Shown here piece after piece: positions 17,091 through 25,880 of a DNA stretch of 64,000 bases. How positions within the stretch are numbered: the stretch's first letter is position 1; every line of letters starts with the position of its first letter. Source of the stretch: Planococcus plakortidis (GTDB taxonomy: Bacteria > Bacillota > Bacilli > Bacillales_A > Planococcaceae); contig NZ_CP016539.2 of the NCBI RefSeq assembly GCF_001687605.2, forward strand, positions 3,068,501 through 3,132,500. Direction: 5' to 3'. Below the pieces are notes generated by a model, which was given only the letters and a program-made list of their open reading frames with translations, made no database searches and was not told the DNA's origin. The translations under genes were made by a program, and so were the position numbers.

Positions 17091-18086
17091 TCAATTCTCT
17101 TGGCACTTAACAATGGTTCTTCCCAAATGCTCGCCGTTCTTGATCGCTTCGATCGTCTCGGGAACTTGGTCGAGCGAGATTTCGTCCGTCAAGGCCGTTT
17201 GGGTGATGTTCCAATCGGAGGACATCTTATCCCAGATCTCGCCCCGTTTTTCGATCGGCACATTGACCGAATCGATGCCGAGCAGATTGACGCCTCTTAA
17301 GATGAACGGCAAGACCGTCGTCGTCAGCTGGAGGCCAGCCGCATTGCCGCACATGCTCATGCTGCCGCCGTAGGAAATTTGCGGGATGATGACTGACGCA
17401 ACATCGCCGCCGACAGTATCGAGGACGTAATCGAACTTTTGCTTGCTGAGCGGCTTTTTCAATTCGCCCAGATCATCCGGGAAAATGACTTGGCCAGCCC
17501 CGAGCGATTTCGCCACGTCCACTTGGCGGTCTTTCCGCACCAATGCCGTGATGTTCGTGTAGCCGATCTTCGAGAGAATCTGCAAGGCAAGGCTGCCGAC
17601 CCCGCCAGTCGATCCCGTCACCAAAAGCGACGGATTGTTTTTCGGGTCCATGCCGTGCCGTTCGAGCGCTTGAATGGACAGGGCCGCCGTGAACCCGGCC
17701 GTCCCGAACACCATGGCGTCTTTCAGGCTCAAGCCCTCCGGCAGCGGGACGATCCACTCGGCCGGAACGCGGGCATATTCAGCGAACCCGCCGGTATGGC
17801 TCATTCCCATCTCAAAGCCGGTGACGATCACTTCCTGCCCTTCCTGGAATCGGCTATCCCCTGTATGTACAATCGTGCCGCTGAAGTCGATCCCTGGAAT
17901 CATCGGGTAATCGCGGATAACGCCGCCTTTCTTCTGCACCGCGAGCATGTCTTTGTAGTTGATCGACGAATAGGCCACTTTCACCAAGACGTCTCCATGC
18001 GACAATTGCTGCTCATCGATTTGTTCAACCCCATAGACGATTTCGCCCTGTTGCTCTTTGATGACAATCGCTTTAAATGGATTCAT
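17091..18086 (-). CDS. YhdH/YhfP family MDR oxidoreductase (acrylyl-CoA reductase-like)
   Basis: 331 residues of the medium-chain dehydrogenase/reductase superfamily without the zinc ligands. Features are SSINYKD (about 40-46), PMIPGIDFSGTI (about 61-72), the NADP motif TGSTGGVGS near 153, and the C-terminal HLGRTIVK. This set is typical of the YhdH/YhfP (AcuI) group, which reduces acryloyl-CoA or quinone-like compounds with NADPH. It appears monocistronic, with an upstream spacer and its own terminator. The physiological substrate is not given by context. Confidence 0.85.
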   Translation of the reverse strand: MNPFKAIVIKEQQGEIVYGVEQIDEQQLSHGDVLVKVAYSSINYKDMLAVQKKGGVIRDYPMIPGIDFSGTIVHTGDSRFQEGQEVIVTGFEMGMSHTGGFAEYARVPAEWIVPLPEGLSLKDAMVFGTAGFTAALSIQALERHGMDPKNNPSLLVTGSTGGVGSLALQILSKIGYTNITALVRKDRQVDVAKSLGAGQVIFPDDLGELKKPLSKQKFDYVLDTVGGDVASVIIPQISYGGSMSMCGNAAGLQLTTTVLPFILRGVNLLGIDSVNVPIEKRGEIWDKMSSDWNITQTALTDEISLDQVPETIEAIKNGEHLGRTIVKCQEN

Positions 18087-18170
18087 GAAAATCCCTCCTT
18101 ACCTGTCTCTTCCCGAATCCCTGCATAAGCAAAACTACTAGCGCCGAAGGATTTCAAAATACTGGCCCCT

Positions 18171-18212
18171 TCAAAAATAAGCCGTCGCAGCTTTATGACA
18201 TGCTGCAACGGC
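18171..18212 (-). terminator. Terminator of the ribA-ribD-HAD operon
   Basis: On the minus strand, GCCGTTGCAGC pairs with GCTGCGACGGC (one mismatch, 10-base loop), followed by TTATTTTTGAA. It starts ten bases past the stop codon of the HAD gene. Confidence 0.8.
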
Positions 18213-18221
18213 CCACTTACC

Positions 18222-18797
18222 TCAAAACCCTTCCGTATCGATAAAGTTCTCTACTTCTGACCACTCCTGGATCCTCGGGAAGTTCAAATGGCGATTATAG
18301 GATTGGTCCTTGACGATCACTGTCGTTTTTCCTTTGTCTGCCAGGGTGTTCAATACTTCTGGCTTGTCATCGAAATAATAATCCAATTCGATTTTCTCGA
18401 TAAAGCGGATTTTTTCGTGGTCTTTCATTCCGTAGAAAAACCGCTCTTCTTCGATCGGGAAACCTTGTGTTTTCATCCATTCCAAGGTGCGTTCCCCATG
18501 CGCTTTCGGCCGCGATGTAATATAGAAAATCTCATGGCCGCTTTTCTCCAGTTTCTGCACCGTCTCCACCGCGTCCGGAAACGGCGGGCATGAGTTGAAA
18601 TAAATGTCTTCCAGTGAGGAATTCCACATTTCCGCTCCCTGTTCATCCGTCAGCTCAAATGCTTCGTGGATTTCCACTCTTTCCAAACGATGAAAAACAG
18701 CGAGCGGCACTTCTTTGTTCAATTTCTCATTATAGAGATGAAAAGCGTATTCCCTTAAATTGATCAATGTATCATCGATATCGAACCCAATTTTCAT
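18222..18797 (-). CDS. HAD-superfamily 5'-nucleotidase-like phosphatase
   Basis: 191 residues. HAD motif I is FDIDDTL (5-11) with the nucleophile Asp6 and acid Asp8. Motif II is YITSRPK near 95, followed by a conserved Lys and a motif-IV-like YYFDDKPEV near 140. The layout matches the NT5C/5'(3')-deoxyribonucleotidase-like group. Its start lies 12 bases after the ribD stop, and the three genes share one terminator, so it probably works with RibA and RibD. The natural candidate reaction is dephosphorylation of the RibD product, a step done by HAD enzymes in B. subtilis. That assignment is inference. Confidence 0.7.
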   Translation of the reverse strand: MKIGFDIDDTLINLREYAFHLYNEKLNKEVPLAVFHRLERVEIHEAFELTDEQGAEMWNSSLEDIYFNSCPPFPDAVETVQKLEKSGHEIFYITSRPKAHGERTLEWMKTQGFPIEEERFFYGMKDHEKIRFIEKIELDYYFDDKPEVLNTLADKGKTTVIVKDQSYNRHLNFPRIQEWSEVENFIDTEGF

Positions 18798-18809
18798 GCG
18801 ATAACTCCT

Positions 18810-19904
18810 TTACGATTCGTAGATCGGGTAGCCGGTCATCTTGAAATCCTTGCCGATCTTCGTGATTTCGGCATCCGCCAATTCAATCGCTTCGTTCATT
18901 TTATCGAATCCTGCGCCCCCCAAAAAGCTTGGCGCTCCTTTGCCGCCGATTAATTTCGGGGCGATGTATAAAATCACTTTATCGATCAGCTGCGCTTCCA
19001 GGAACGAGGCGTTGATCGTGCCCCCGCCTTCAATCAACACGGATGTGATCCCGTTTTCCCCCAACACAGCCAATGCTTCCTTCAAGTCCACGCTTTTCAC
19101 GCCGCCCGTCCGGACGACTTTGATGCCGGCCGACAACAATTGCTGCTCTTTGGCTTCATCCGGCTGTTGGCTCGTGAAGATCCACGTGTCCGCTTTTTTG
19201 TCTTGTGCCACTTTCGACGCCAGCGGGATCTTCAAACCGGAATCGATGACGATGCGGACCGGGTTGCGCCCATTCGGGATTCGGGCGGTCAGTTCGGGGT
19301 CGTCCTGGATGACGGTATTGACGCCTACCAGGATCGCCATATTTTCATGCCGGAGCTGGTGTGCATCCCGGCGCGATTCAGCTGATGTGATCCATTTGCT
19401 GTCATAGGAATGCGTCGCGATCTTGCCGTCCAAGGTAATGCCCGCTTTCAATGTCACAAAAGGGCGTTTTTCGGTGATGAAGGTATTGAATACTTCGTTC
19501 AATTGCCAGGCCTTTTCCGATTCGACCCCGGACACGACTTCGATTCCCGCAGCTTCCAGTATCTTCACGCCATTTCCAGAAACGAGGGGATTCGGGTCCA
19601 GCGTGCCGATGACGACTTTTTTCAGCCCCGCTTTCACGATGGCTTCCGCGCAAGGACCTGTTTTTCCGTGATGCGAGCAAGGCTCGAGCGTCACATAGAT
19701 GGTTGCGCCTTGTGCTTTTTTCCCCGCCATTTGGAGGGCATGGATCTCAGCATGCGCTTCCCCTGCCTTCATGTGCGCCCCGATGCCTACAATCTGGTTG
19801 TCGTTGACGATGACCGCGCCCACTAATGGATTCGGGTCGGTTTGCCCTTTCATCGCCTGTGCATTTTGAATCGCCAAGTTCATGTAAAATTCATCGTTAA
19901 ACAT
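18810..19904 (-). CDS. ribD: RibD, bifunctional riboflavin-type deaminase/reductase
   Basis: 364 residues. The N-terminal zinc deaminase has His51-Ala-Glu53 and the cysteine ligands in PCSHHGKTGPC (Cys76, Cys85). The C-terminal NADPH reductase domain (about 146-364) contains TLDGKIAT and VLIEGGGTINASFLE. It deaminates and reduces the GTP cyclohydrolase II product toward 5-amino-6-ribitylaminouracil phosphate. The ATG overlaps the end of ribA by eight bases. ribE and ribH, normally beside ribD in Bacilli, are absent here, so this may be a second, specialised copy. Confidence 0.92.
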   Translation of the reverse strand: MFNDEFYMNLAIQNAQAMKGQTDPNPLVGAVIVNDNQIVGIGAHMKAGEAHAEIHALQMAGKKAQGATIYVTLEPCSHHGKTGPCAEAIVKAGLKKVVIGTLDPNPLVSGNGVKILEAAGIEVVSGVESEKAWQLNEVFNTFITEKRPFVTLKAGITLDGKIATHSYDSKWITSAESRRDAHQLRHENMAILVGVNTVIQDDPELTARIPNGRNPVRIVIDSGLKIPLASKVAQDKKADTWIFTSQQPDEAKEQQLLSAGIKVVRTGGVKSVDLKEALAVLGENGITSVLIEGGGTINASFLEAQLIDKVILYIAPKLIGGKGAPSFLGGAGFDKMNEAIELADAEITKIGKDFKMTGYPIYES

Positions 19905-20652
19905 TCGGGCAAGCCACCTCTTCCTCTAGATGGCCGGAGCGCCTCACTTTTGTCTGGAGATAGCTTTCGTTGAACTCGGAATGATCTCCCCATAAAGCCT
20001 GTCTGCCCGATAACTGCAAACCCGCATTTTGCATGGCTTCCAGTTTTTTCGGGTTGTTGGTCAGAAGTGTCACCGGCTTGGAACGCAATGCACGCAATAC
20101 CGCAATCGCATCATCGTAGTTTCTCGTATCGTCTTCAAACCCGAGCGTTTCATTCGCATCGACGGTATCGTAGCCATTTTCCTGAAGCAGGTAAGCCATC
20201 GCCTTGCTGAACAGCCCAATGCCTCTTCCTTCATGGTTCGCGAGATAGAACAACGCGCCTGTCCCGTGTTCGACGATCATTTTCATCGACTCTTTCAATT
20301 GATAGCCACAATCGCAGCGCTTGCTGCCGAAAATATCGCCTGTATGGCAAATAGAATGCATCCGGATCAAGGCCTCTTCATCATTAGCGAAATCACCATA
20401 CGCCAATACACTCGATTGTTGCAGTTCCGCCAAATTAGAGGAAGATAATTTTTCGATCACTTTTTGGTAATCCGTGGCCACTTCGTCGCAGCCCAGCCAA
20501 CAGTACCATTGGAAGGTCACCGTTTCCCCGTATAAATTGACCGGAAGCTGAATCGGGCCGACCAGATAGATCGCCCCTTGTTCTTTTTGGATCAATTGAA
20601 TTTTGCCTTCTAGAGCCGACAGCATCTTGGAATCGAATTTTACTTGCGCCAT
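19897..20652 (-). CDS. ribA: RibA-like GTP cyclohydrolase II
   Basis: 251 residues of a stand-alone GTP cyclohydrolase II, without the RibB domain fused in usual Bacillus RibBA. The zinc ligands Cys102, Cys113 and Cys115 (HSICHTGDIFGSKRCDCG) keep the spacing known from E. coli RibA. The catalytic stretch is NHEGRGIGL rather than the common RQEGRGIGL, and about 50 extra residues precede the core. It opens GTP to the diaminopyrimidine used by RibD. It overlaps ribD. The upstream region lacks an FMN riboswitch. These points suggest a specialised paralogue rather than the main riboflavin enzyme. Confidence 0.88.
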   Translation of the reverse strand: MAQVKFDSKMLSALEGKIQLIQKEQGAIYLVGPIQLPVNLYGETVTFQWYCWLGCDEVATDYQKVIEKLSSSNLAELQQSSVLAYGDFANDEEALIRMHSICHTGDIFGSKRCDCGYQLKESMKMIVEHGTGALFYLANHEGRGIGLFSKAMAYLLQENGYDTVDANETLGFEDDTRNYDDAIAVLRALRSKPVTLLTNNPKKLEAMQNAGLQLSGRQALWGDHSEFNESYLQTKVRRSGHLEEEVACPNV

Positions 20653-20963
20653 TCACACGCACCTCTTTTTAGGAAATTTTTAAAAACCGTTTTTCACTTG
20701 CTAATGTAAATAATGCCATCATTCAGCGGGTTTCTCCAAGAAGAAAGCATCAGCCACTGGAAATAATGCGATATCCATCGCTCGCGGTTTGTTTCTTATG
20801 GAGATTTAATATTCTTATGAGAAAACACTTAACCAAAAATAAATAGTTTCCTGAAAGGAATAATTGTTATCTATAAAATAACTTCAGTAAACTAGAATGT
20901 CAATGATTTATTTGTTAATATATAAATAAGTTTCTTAAAAGAAAACAAATGGGGGTCATCCAC
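20653..20963. other. Divergent spacer between ribA and the XRE-cupin gene, with paired inverted repeats
   Basis: AT-rich spacer. No FMN riboswitch signature is present on the minus strand. Two related inverted repeats, AGTTTCCTGAAAGGAA (20845-20860) and AGTTTCTTAAAAGAAAAC (20929-20946), are candidate binding sites for the XRE-cupin regulator; the second abuts its ribosome site. No clear -35/-10 pair could be assigned. Confidence 0.4.
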
Positions 20964-21503
20964 TTGGAAATCGGGGCAAAGATTCGTGCCATTCGGAACC
21001 GCAAGAAAATCACCATCGCTCAAATGTGCGAAGGCACCGGCCTGTCAAAAGGGTTCATCAGCAACATCGAGAACAATAATACATCTCCTTCCATTACGAC
21101 ACTCAATACGATCGCCGCTTTCTTGAAGGTCCCCCTTTCGTATTTGCTGTTGGAAAAGCAGCAGCATATGCGCGTCGTCCGCAAAGGGGAGAGGAGAAAT
21201 TCTTCATACAATCACTTGAAAATCGAACATTTGGCTTCAAAGGGTGGTTTGCGGACGATGATCATCGAGATTCCCCCAGGCGCCTCGATCGGCGAGCCGC
21301 ATGCCCATGAAGGTGAAGAATCCCACCTCGTGCTGCAGGGGAAAATTTTCGCCGAACAAGGGGAAGATTCATTCGTCGTCGAAGAAGGCGACTCGTTCAG
21401 CTGGAATGCCAGTGTCCCGCATTTCGTGAAAAACATTGGGGAAGATAAGGCCATCATCTATATCTCGATTTATTCCGATACGGAATTGATGGATATCCTG
21501 TAA
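20964..21503 (+). CDS. XRE-family regulator with C-terminal cupin domain
   Basis: About 179 residues. An N-terminal HTH (about 3-60, containing IAQMCEGTGLSKGFISNIEN) is joined to a cupin_2 barrel (about 100-175, containing PHAHEGEESHLVLQGK). This two-domain form is common in regulators that sense small molecules such as amines or osmolytes through the cupin. TTG at 20964 is favoured, as GGGGGT lies eight bases before it, whereas the ATG at 20949 has no ribosome site. It is transcribed away from ribA and could regulate that operon; repeats in the spacer would be its sites. The ligand is unknown. Confidence 0.82.
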   Translation: MEIGAKIRAIRNRKKITIAQMCEGTGLSKGFISNIENNNTSPSITTLNTIAAFLKVPLSYLLLEKQQHMRVVRKGERRNSSYNHLKIEHLASKGGLRTMIIEIPPGASIGEPHAHEGEESHLVLQGKIFAEQGEDSFVVEEGDSFSWNASVPHFVKNIGEDKAIIYISIYSDTELMDIL

Positions 21504-21535
21504 TCTCTTTGGCCATCCATCCGGCCATTTCGCGA

Positions 21536-21563
21536 TTGACTTCTTTTTTATTCCCGTTATAAT
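21536..21563 (+). promoter_or_regulatory. Promoter of the tyrS T-box transcript
   Basis: TTGACT (21536-21541), a 16-base spacer and the perfect -10 box TATAAT (21558-21563). It precedes the T-box leader by some tens of bases and is the best sigma-A promoter in this part of the window. Confidence 0.75.
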
Positions 21564-21589
21564 GAAACACAATATCTGCATAACGAAGA

Positions 21590-21882
21590 TTTGCCAAGGC
21601 AGGTCGAATATAAGAAGAAAAGCGATGATAAGAACGAGTACCCGTGACTGAAGCATACAGAAAGCAGCCGGTTGATGAGAGGCGCATGCGGTGTCCGGGG
21701 AAATACCTCTTTGAGCTGTGTACCGAACCTTCAGTAGGCTACACCGGAGTTGCATCCGTCATCCATGCAGGAGTATCGCTTCGGCCGTACTTTCCAAGGG
21801 AAGCTGTGCGAGCAGCTTCCGAACTAAGGTGGTAACACGCATATCCGCGTCCTTTAGGGTTTTTCCCTAAGGGCGCTTTTTT
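21590..21882 (+). ncRNA. Tyrosyl T-box riboswitch with terminator
   Basis: The T-box sequence AAGGTGGTAACACGC is at 21826-21840, and its TGGT bulge can pair with the ACCA end of tRNA. An AGTA-type bulge (GAGTACCCG near 21635) marks stem I. Tyrosine codons TAC at 21704-21706 (in AAATACC, preferred) and 21721-21723 are specifier candidates. A terminator follows (stem 21847-21876, tail TTTTTT). Uncharged tRNA-Tyr stabilises the antiterminator and allows transcription of tyrS just downstream. Confidence 0.93.
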
Positions 21883-21936
21883 GTATTCTGATCGTTTTTG
21901 CGATATGGACGATTTCAAAGACAAGGAGATGTTAGC

Positions 21937-23151
21937 ATGCGACTCACCCCAGCCGAACAATTGAAAATCATTGAAAGAGGAGCCGCCGAAATCATCGAGG
22001 AAGGCGAATTGCTCCAAAAGCTTGAACACTCATACAATGAACAGCGCCCCCTGACGATCAAGCTCGGGCTCGACCCGTCCGCCCCTGATATTCATCTTGG
22101 CCACGCGGTAGTGCTGCGCAAAATCAAGCAATTGCAGGACCTCGGCCACCAGGCGGTCATTTTGATCGGCGACTTCACCGGGCGCATCGGCGATCCTTCC
22201 GGCAAGGCGAAAGGGCGGACCGCACTCAGTGACGAGGAGGTCCGGAAAAACGCGGAAACATACTGTGAACAGATTTTCAAAGTGCTCGACGAAACGAAAA
22301 CGACGGTACGTTTCAATAGCGGATGGCTGTCGAAATTGAATTTCGAGGAAGTCTTGAAACTCGCTGCCAGCACGTCGGTCGCACGCATGCTTGAACGCGA
22401 CGATTTCCAGAACCGCTACCAAAACCAGTCGCCGATCGGCCTTCATGAGTTTTTCTACCCGCTCATGCAAGCCTACGATTCCGTTGAACTGAAAGCGGAC
22501 ATCGAAATCGGCGGCACCGACCAGACTTTCAATATTTTGATGGGCCGCACGCTGCAAAAGCATATGGGACAGGAAAAGCAAGTCGCCATTTTCATGCCGC
22601 TGATCGAAGGGCTCGACGGCGTGGAGAAGATGAGCAAAAGCCTCGGCAATTACATCGGCGTCAGCGAAGCGCCTGAAGTCATGTTCAAAAAAGTGATGGA
22701 AATCCCCGATCCCCTGGTCTTCAAATACTTCGAACTCGCGACAGACGAAGACCCCTTGTCCGTCGAATCCATCCTCGACCGCTTGGAAGCAGGAGAGAAT
22801 CCGCGCAATATTAAATTGGAGCTGGCGGAAATCATCACGAGGCTCTACCACGGCGAAGAAGCGATGAAACAAGCACGCCTCTATTTCGAGACCGCTTTCC
22901 AAAAGCGCGAAATCCCGGAAAACATCCCTTCGCTATTGGTGGAAATCGGCAAGGAACGCATCGGGGAGATCATCCCGCAGTTCGTCGCGTCCGGTTTCGT
23001 GCGCAGTAAAAGCGAATTCGTCCGGCTTATCGGCCAAAATGGGGTATCATTCAATGGCGAGAAGTTGACGCAAGAAGAACTCGATACGGTCGTCTACAAC
23101 GGTGACGTCCTGCAGATCGGCAAAAAGCGCTTCGTGCGCTTTGAAAAATAA
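21937..23151 (+). CDS. tyrS: Tyrosyl-tRNA synthetase (TyrZ-type)
   Basis: 404 residues. Class I synthetase signatures are HLGH (53-56) and KMSKS near residue 232, tyrosine-binding residues are in GLDPSAPDIHLGH, and an S4 RNA-binding domain occupies the last 60 residues (FVRSKSEFVRLIGQNGVSFNG in part). The HLGH and GGTDQTFN pattern is that of the TyrZ subtype rather than the B. subtilis TyrS subtype. AAGGAG (21924-21929) selects the ATG at 21937. It charges tRNA-Tyr and is controlled by the upstream tyrosyl T-box. Confidence 0.95.
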   Translation: MRLTPAEQLKIIERGAAEIIEEGELLQKLEHSYNEQRPLTIKLGLDPSAPDIHLGHAVVLRKIKQLQDLGHQAVILIGDFTGRIGDPSGKAKGRTALSDEEVRKNAETYCEQIFKVLDETKTTVRFNSGWLSKLNFEEVLKLAASTSVARMLERDDFQNRYQNQSPIGLHEFFYPLMQAYDSVELKADIEIGGTDQTFNILMGRTLQKHMGQEKQVAIFMPLIEGLDGVEKMSKSLGNYIGVSEAPEVMFKKVMEIPDPLVFKYFELATDEDPLSVESILDRLEAGENPRNIKLELAEIITRLYHGEEAMKQARLYFETAFQKREIPENIPSLLVEIGKERIGEIIPQFVASGFVRSKSEFVRLIGQNGVSFNGEKLTQEELDTVVYNGDVLQIGKKRFVRFEK

Positions 23152-23156
23152 CCATA

Positions 23157-23193
23157 TAAAGAGGCGAAGAAACGGATACCGTTCTGCGCCTTT
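23157..23193. terminator. Terminator between tyrS and aldA
   Basis: Imperfect hairpin: AAAGAGGCG and CGCCTTT with inner arms ACGG/CCGT. It separates the convergent tyrS and aldehyde dehydrogenase genes; the T tract is short. Confidence 0.55.
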
Positions 23194-23204
23194 GGTGATT
23201 CAAT

Positions 23205-24647
23205 CTATTTTTTGTATTGCATGTAAACGACTTGAGTCGCGAGGAAGTCTTCCATGCCGTGCTTGCCATCCGCCCCGCCGAGGCCGGATTGGCGCATGCC
23301 GGCGTGATAGCCTTGCACCGCCTCGAAGTTTTCGCGGTTGACGTAAGTTTCGCCGAACTTCATCTCATTGACGACGCGCATCGCTTCGTTCAAATCGTCG
23401 GTATAGACAGAAGACGATAAGCCGTAGACGGTATCATTGGCCATGTCGATCGCTTCCTCCAAGGTGCTGTAAGTGGTCATCGGCAGCACCGGCCCGAAAA
23501 TCTCTTCTCGCATGATGTCGGAATCATGCGAGACATTCGTCAAGATGGTCGGTTTATAGAAGAAGCCGGCGTCAAAGCTAGGCCGCTCACCGCCAGTCGC
23601 AAGATTCGCCCCTTGTGCGACAGCCTCTTTCACCATGCCCTCGACCGTTTCCAAACGGTCCTGGCTGATCAATGGCCCCATGTCCGCGTCTTTATCTTCT
23701 CTTGGGTTGCCAAGCTTGGTCGCTTCAAACGCTTCGACGAGTTTTTGGGTGAATTCCTCTGCCACGCTTTCGTGGACATAAAGGCGCTCGGCATTCGTAC
23801 ACGCCTGTCCGCCGTTTGCGAGCCTCGACATGGTGATGGCTTTTGCGGCCAGGTCCAGATCGGCGTTCTGTGTGACGATGGCCGGCGCTTTGCCGCCCAG
23901 TTCCAGATTGACCTTGGTGATGTTTTTCGCTGCCGCCTCCATCACTTTCGTTCCAGCCGGCAAGCTCCCGGTCATGGTGACCATCTGGACTTTTTTGTGC
24001 GAAGCCAGCGCATTGCCGATTTCAGAGCCAGTTCCGGTTACGACATTATAGACGCCTGCCGGGATTTCCTCCATCGCGTCGACGATTTTCGTGAATTCCA
24101 TGGCGGTATTCGGTGTCTGTTGGCTCGGTTTGATGACAATCGTGCAGCCTGTGACAAGCGCTGTCGCGACTTTTCTCGCCAAGATGAATACCGGGAAGTT
24201 CCACGGAATGATACCCGCCACGACGCCGATCGGCTTTTTATAGACAAGGATGTTTTCATTCGGCCGGTCGCTAGGCACGATCTCCCCTTCGATCCGTCTT
24301 GCCCATTCGGACATATAATGGAAGTAATCAATCGCGAGGTCGACTTCGCCGCTCGCGAGTTCATAGTCTTTCCCTTGTTCTTCCTGCAATAGGTCGATGA
24401 ACTTATCGCGGTTCTCGGCGATCTTATCCCCCAGTTTGCGGACGATTTTCCCGCGTTCGATATTCGGCGTCAATTCCCATGCCTGCTGTGCCTGATGCGC
24501 CGCTTCAACTGCCTTATCCACGTCTTGTTCCGTGCCTTTTGGAATTTTGGAAATCACTTGTTCCGTTGCCGGATTGATAATGTCGATCCATTCATCTCCA
24601 GTGGAAATGATGTATTCACCGTTCACGTACATTTGATGAGTTTGCAA
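23205..24647 (-). CDS. aldA: Lactaldehyde/aldehyde dehydrogenase (AldA-like)
   Basis: 480 residues of the NAD-dependent aldehyde dehydrogenase family. It has the NAD site GIIPWNFPVF (about 143), the general base Glu in LELGGKAPA near 253, and the nucleophile Cys in NGGQACTNAER near 287. Similarity to E. coli AldA runs end to end, including GETYVNRENFEA and GGADGKHG near the C-terminus. It oxidises lactaldehyde, glycolaldehyde or similar aldehydes to acids. It is monocistronic, with AGGAGG before the ATG. Confidence 0.9.
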   Translation of the reverse strand: MQTHQMYVNGEYIISTGDEWIDIINPATEQVISKIPKGTEQDVDKAVEAAHQAQQAWELTPNIERGKIVRKLGDKIAENRDKFIDLLQEEQGKDYELASGEVDLAIDYFHYMSEWARRIEGEIVPSDRPNENILVYKKPIGVVAGIIPWNFPVFILARKVATALVTGCTIVIKPSQQTPNTAMEFTKIVDAMEEIPAGVYNVVTGTGSEIGNALASHKKVQMVTMTGSLPAGTKVMEAAAKNITKVNLELGGKAPAIVTQNADLDLAAKAITMSRLANGGQACTNAERLYVHESVAEEFTQKLVEAFEATKLGNPREDKDADMGPLISQDRLETVEGMVKEAVAQGANLATGGERPSFDAGFFYKPTILTNVSHDSDIMREEIFGPVLPMTTYSTLEEAIDMANDTVYGLSSSVYTDDLNEAMRVVNEMKFGETYVNRENFEAVQGYHAGMRQSGLGGADGKHGMEDFLATQVVYMQYKK

Positions 24648-24756
24648 AAGATCTCCTCCTAATTTTCAAATTAGTAGGTTTTTCCCTTCCCAGTTACCGG
24701 TAAACTTGGCCTTCTGCACTAACATGCTTAGACAAGACCGAAACCCACACGAAAGG

Positions 24757-25446
24757 TCATTCTTTTCCCAGAAAGCGCGTCTCCAGTTCCTGTTCAGATC
24801 CCCGGGCAACCCGGTAAGCCTTGGCATGGGGGCGTGAGCTGACTGCGCCATGCAAGTCCTGTCCGATAAAATGAAGCGCTGCGCCGTCATCCGCGGCGAG
24901 CCCCGGCTTGATCAGCCCTTCTGTAAGCAAGCGCTGAAACGCAGGACGCCGGTTTGCTTCCCCGTCGTAATGCGGGCAATTGCTGCCGGGCAGAAAGCCT
25001 AAGCAAGCCAGCGCATGGAGATCCTCACCATAAGAATCGGTGACACCTTGTTCGAACCAGCAAATCGACCCTGCACTGATGCCGGCCAGGATGATTCCCT
25101 GGTTCCAGGCTTTTTCGATGATCCGGTCCAAGCCCCACTCCTTCCACAGTACAAGCAGGTTTTTCGTGTTGCCCCCGCCGACATACAGGATGTCCTGCGA
25201 CAAGACCAACTCTTCCAGTGCTTGTGCAGGCGGCTTGAATAACGACAGATGCGTAGGCTCGCAATCTTGCTGTTTGAAGAAATCGTAGAAACGGCCGATA
25301 TAGCTATCTGCATCCCCACTCGCCGTTGGGATAAAGCAGATTTTCGGCGTTTCTTTCTGTGATTGTCCCAATATGTATAAATCGAGCAGTGGATTGTCCG
25401 GCTCCATCGAGAAGCCGCCTCCGCCCAGTGCGATAATCTGTTTCAT
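24757..25446 (-). CDS. Peptidase E family protein (S51, YgaJ-like)
   Basis: 229 residues. Features are IIALGGGG (4-11), ICFIPTASGD (36-45), DILYVGGGNTKNLL, and the nucleophile elbow LAGISAGSICWF with its Ser near residue 125, followed by LGFLPGSNCPHYDGE. This is the B. subtilis YgaJ branch of S51 peptidases. It probably cleaves small Asp-containing or modified dipeptides in the cytoplasm. The Nudix gene lies just upstream on the same strand (17 bases), suggesting co-transcription. It is only distantly like the other S51 protein at 16355. Confidence 0.85.
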   Translation of the reverse strand: MKQIIALGGGGFSMEPDNPLLDLYILGQSQKETPKICFIPTASGDADSYIGRFYDFFKQQDCEPTHLSLFKPPAQALEELVLSQDILYVGGGNTKNLLVLWKEWGLDRIIEKAWNQGIILAGISAGSICWFEQGVTDSYGEDLHALACLGFLPGSNCPHYDGEANRRPAFQRLLTEGLIKPGLAADDGAALHFIGQDLHGAVSSRPHAKAYRVARGSEQELETRFLGKE

Positions 25447-25463
25447 CGGGTTTCCTCCTGCAA

Positions 25464-25880
25464 TTACTTTTTGTGTATCTGTTGCTCTTCAAGCAAACGC
25501 TGCAATTTCATCGCAACTTCTCGCGGCTTCACATCGACATCTTGCAACTCTTTTAGTTCGACCCATACCGGTTCGTACGTTCCACTATGCCGGTCCGGGT
25601 CAGTATACTCTTCTCCCAGACCACTTCCGAATATGCCGCCGATCCTTTTCGCTGTAAAATAATACTGATCGCCTTGATAGGCTATTTTTGCGAAAAGCCT
25701 TTGGATTTCCACTTGCACACCCAGTTCCTCGAATGCTTCCCTTTTCGCTGCAGCTTTTGGTGTTTCATGTTGTTGCATGCCACCGCCCGGAAAAACATAA
25801 TACACAGAACCGTCGCGTACGCGTTTGATCAATGCCACCTTATTTTCTTCGATAAGTACGACCGCTCCTCTATTCCCCAT
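25464..25880 (-). CDS. Nudix hydrolase
   Basis: 138 residues with a complete Nudix box, GGGMQQHETPKAAAKREAFEELGV in two parts (about 34-57), fitting GX5EX7REUXEEXGU. The glutamates bind Mg2+ for cleavage of nucleoside diphosphates linked to other groups. The specific substrate cannot be told. The gene overlaps the upstream zinc-ribbon gene by 11 bases and is followed by the S51 gene, forming a three-gene operon. Confidence 0.88.
   Translation of the reverse strand: MGNRGAVVLIEENKVALIKRVRDGSVYYVFPGGGMQQHETPKAAAKREAFEELGVQVEIQRLFAKIAYQGDQYYFTAKRIGGIFGSGLGEEYTDPDRHSGTYEPVWVELKELQDVDVKPREVAMKLQRLLEEQQIHKK

Noticed and set aside
20653..20948. FMN riboswitch before the ribA-ribD operon
   Set aside because: The expected conserved blocks of the RFN element are not found on the minus strand of this spacer.
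22030..22902. 290-codon open frame on the minus strand inside tyrS
   Set aside because: It is fully antisense to tyrosyl-tRNA synthetase with intact signature motifs. The frame is open only because of the codon bias of tyrS.
23526..24392. 288-codon open frame on the plus strand inside the aldehyde dehydrogenase gene
   Set aside because: It is antisense to a complete, well-conserved dehydrogenase, has no ribosome site, and its Arg/Asp/Phe-rich composition is that of a reverse-strand shadow.
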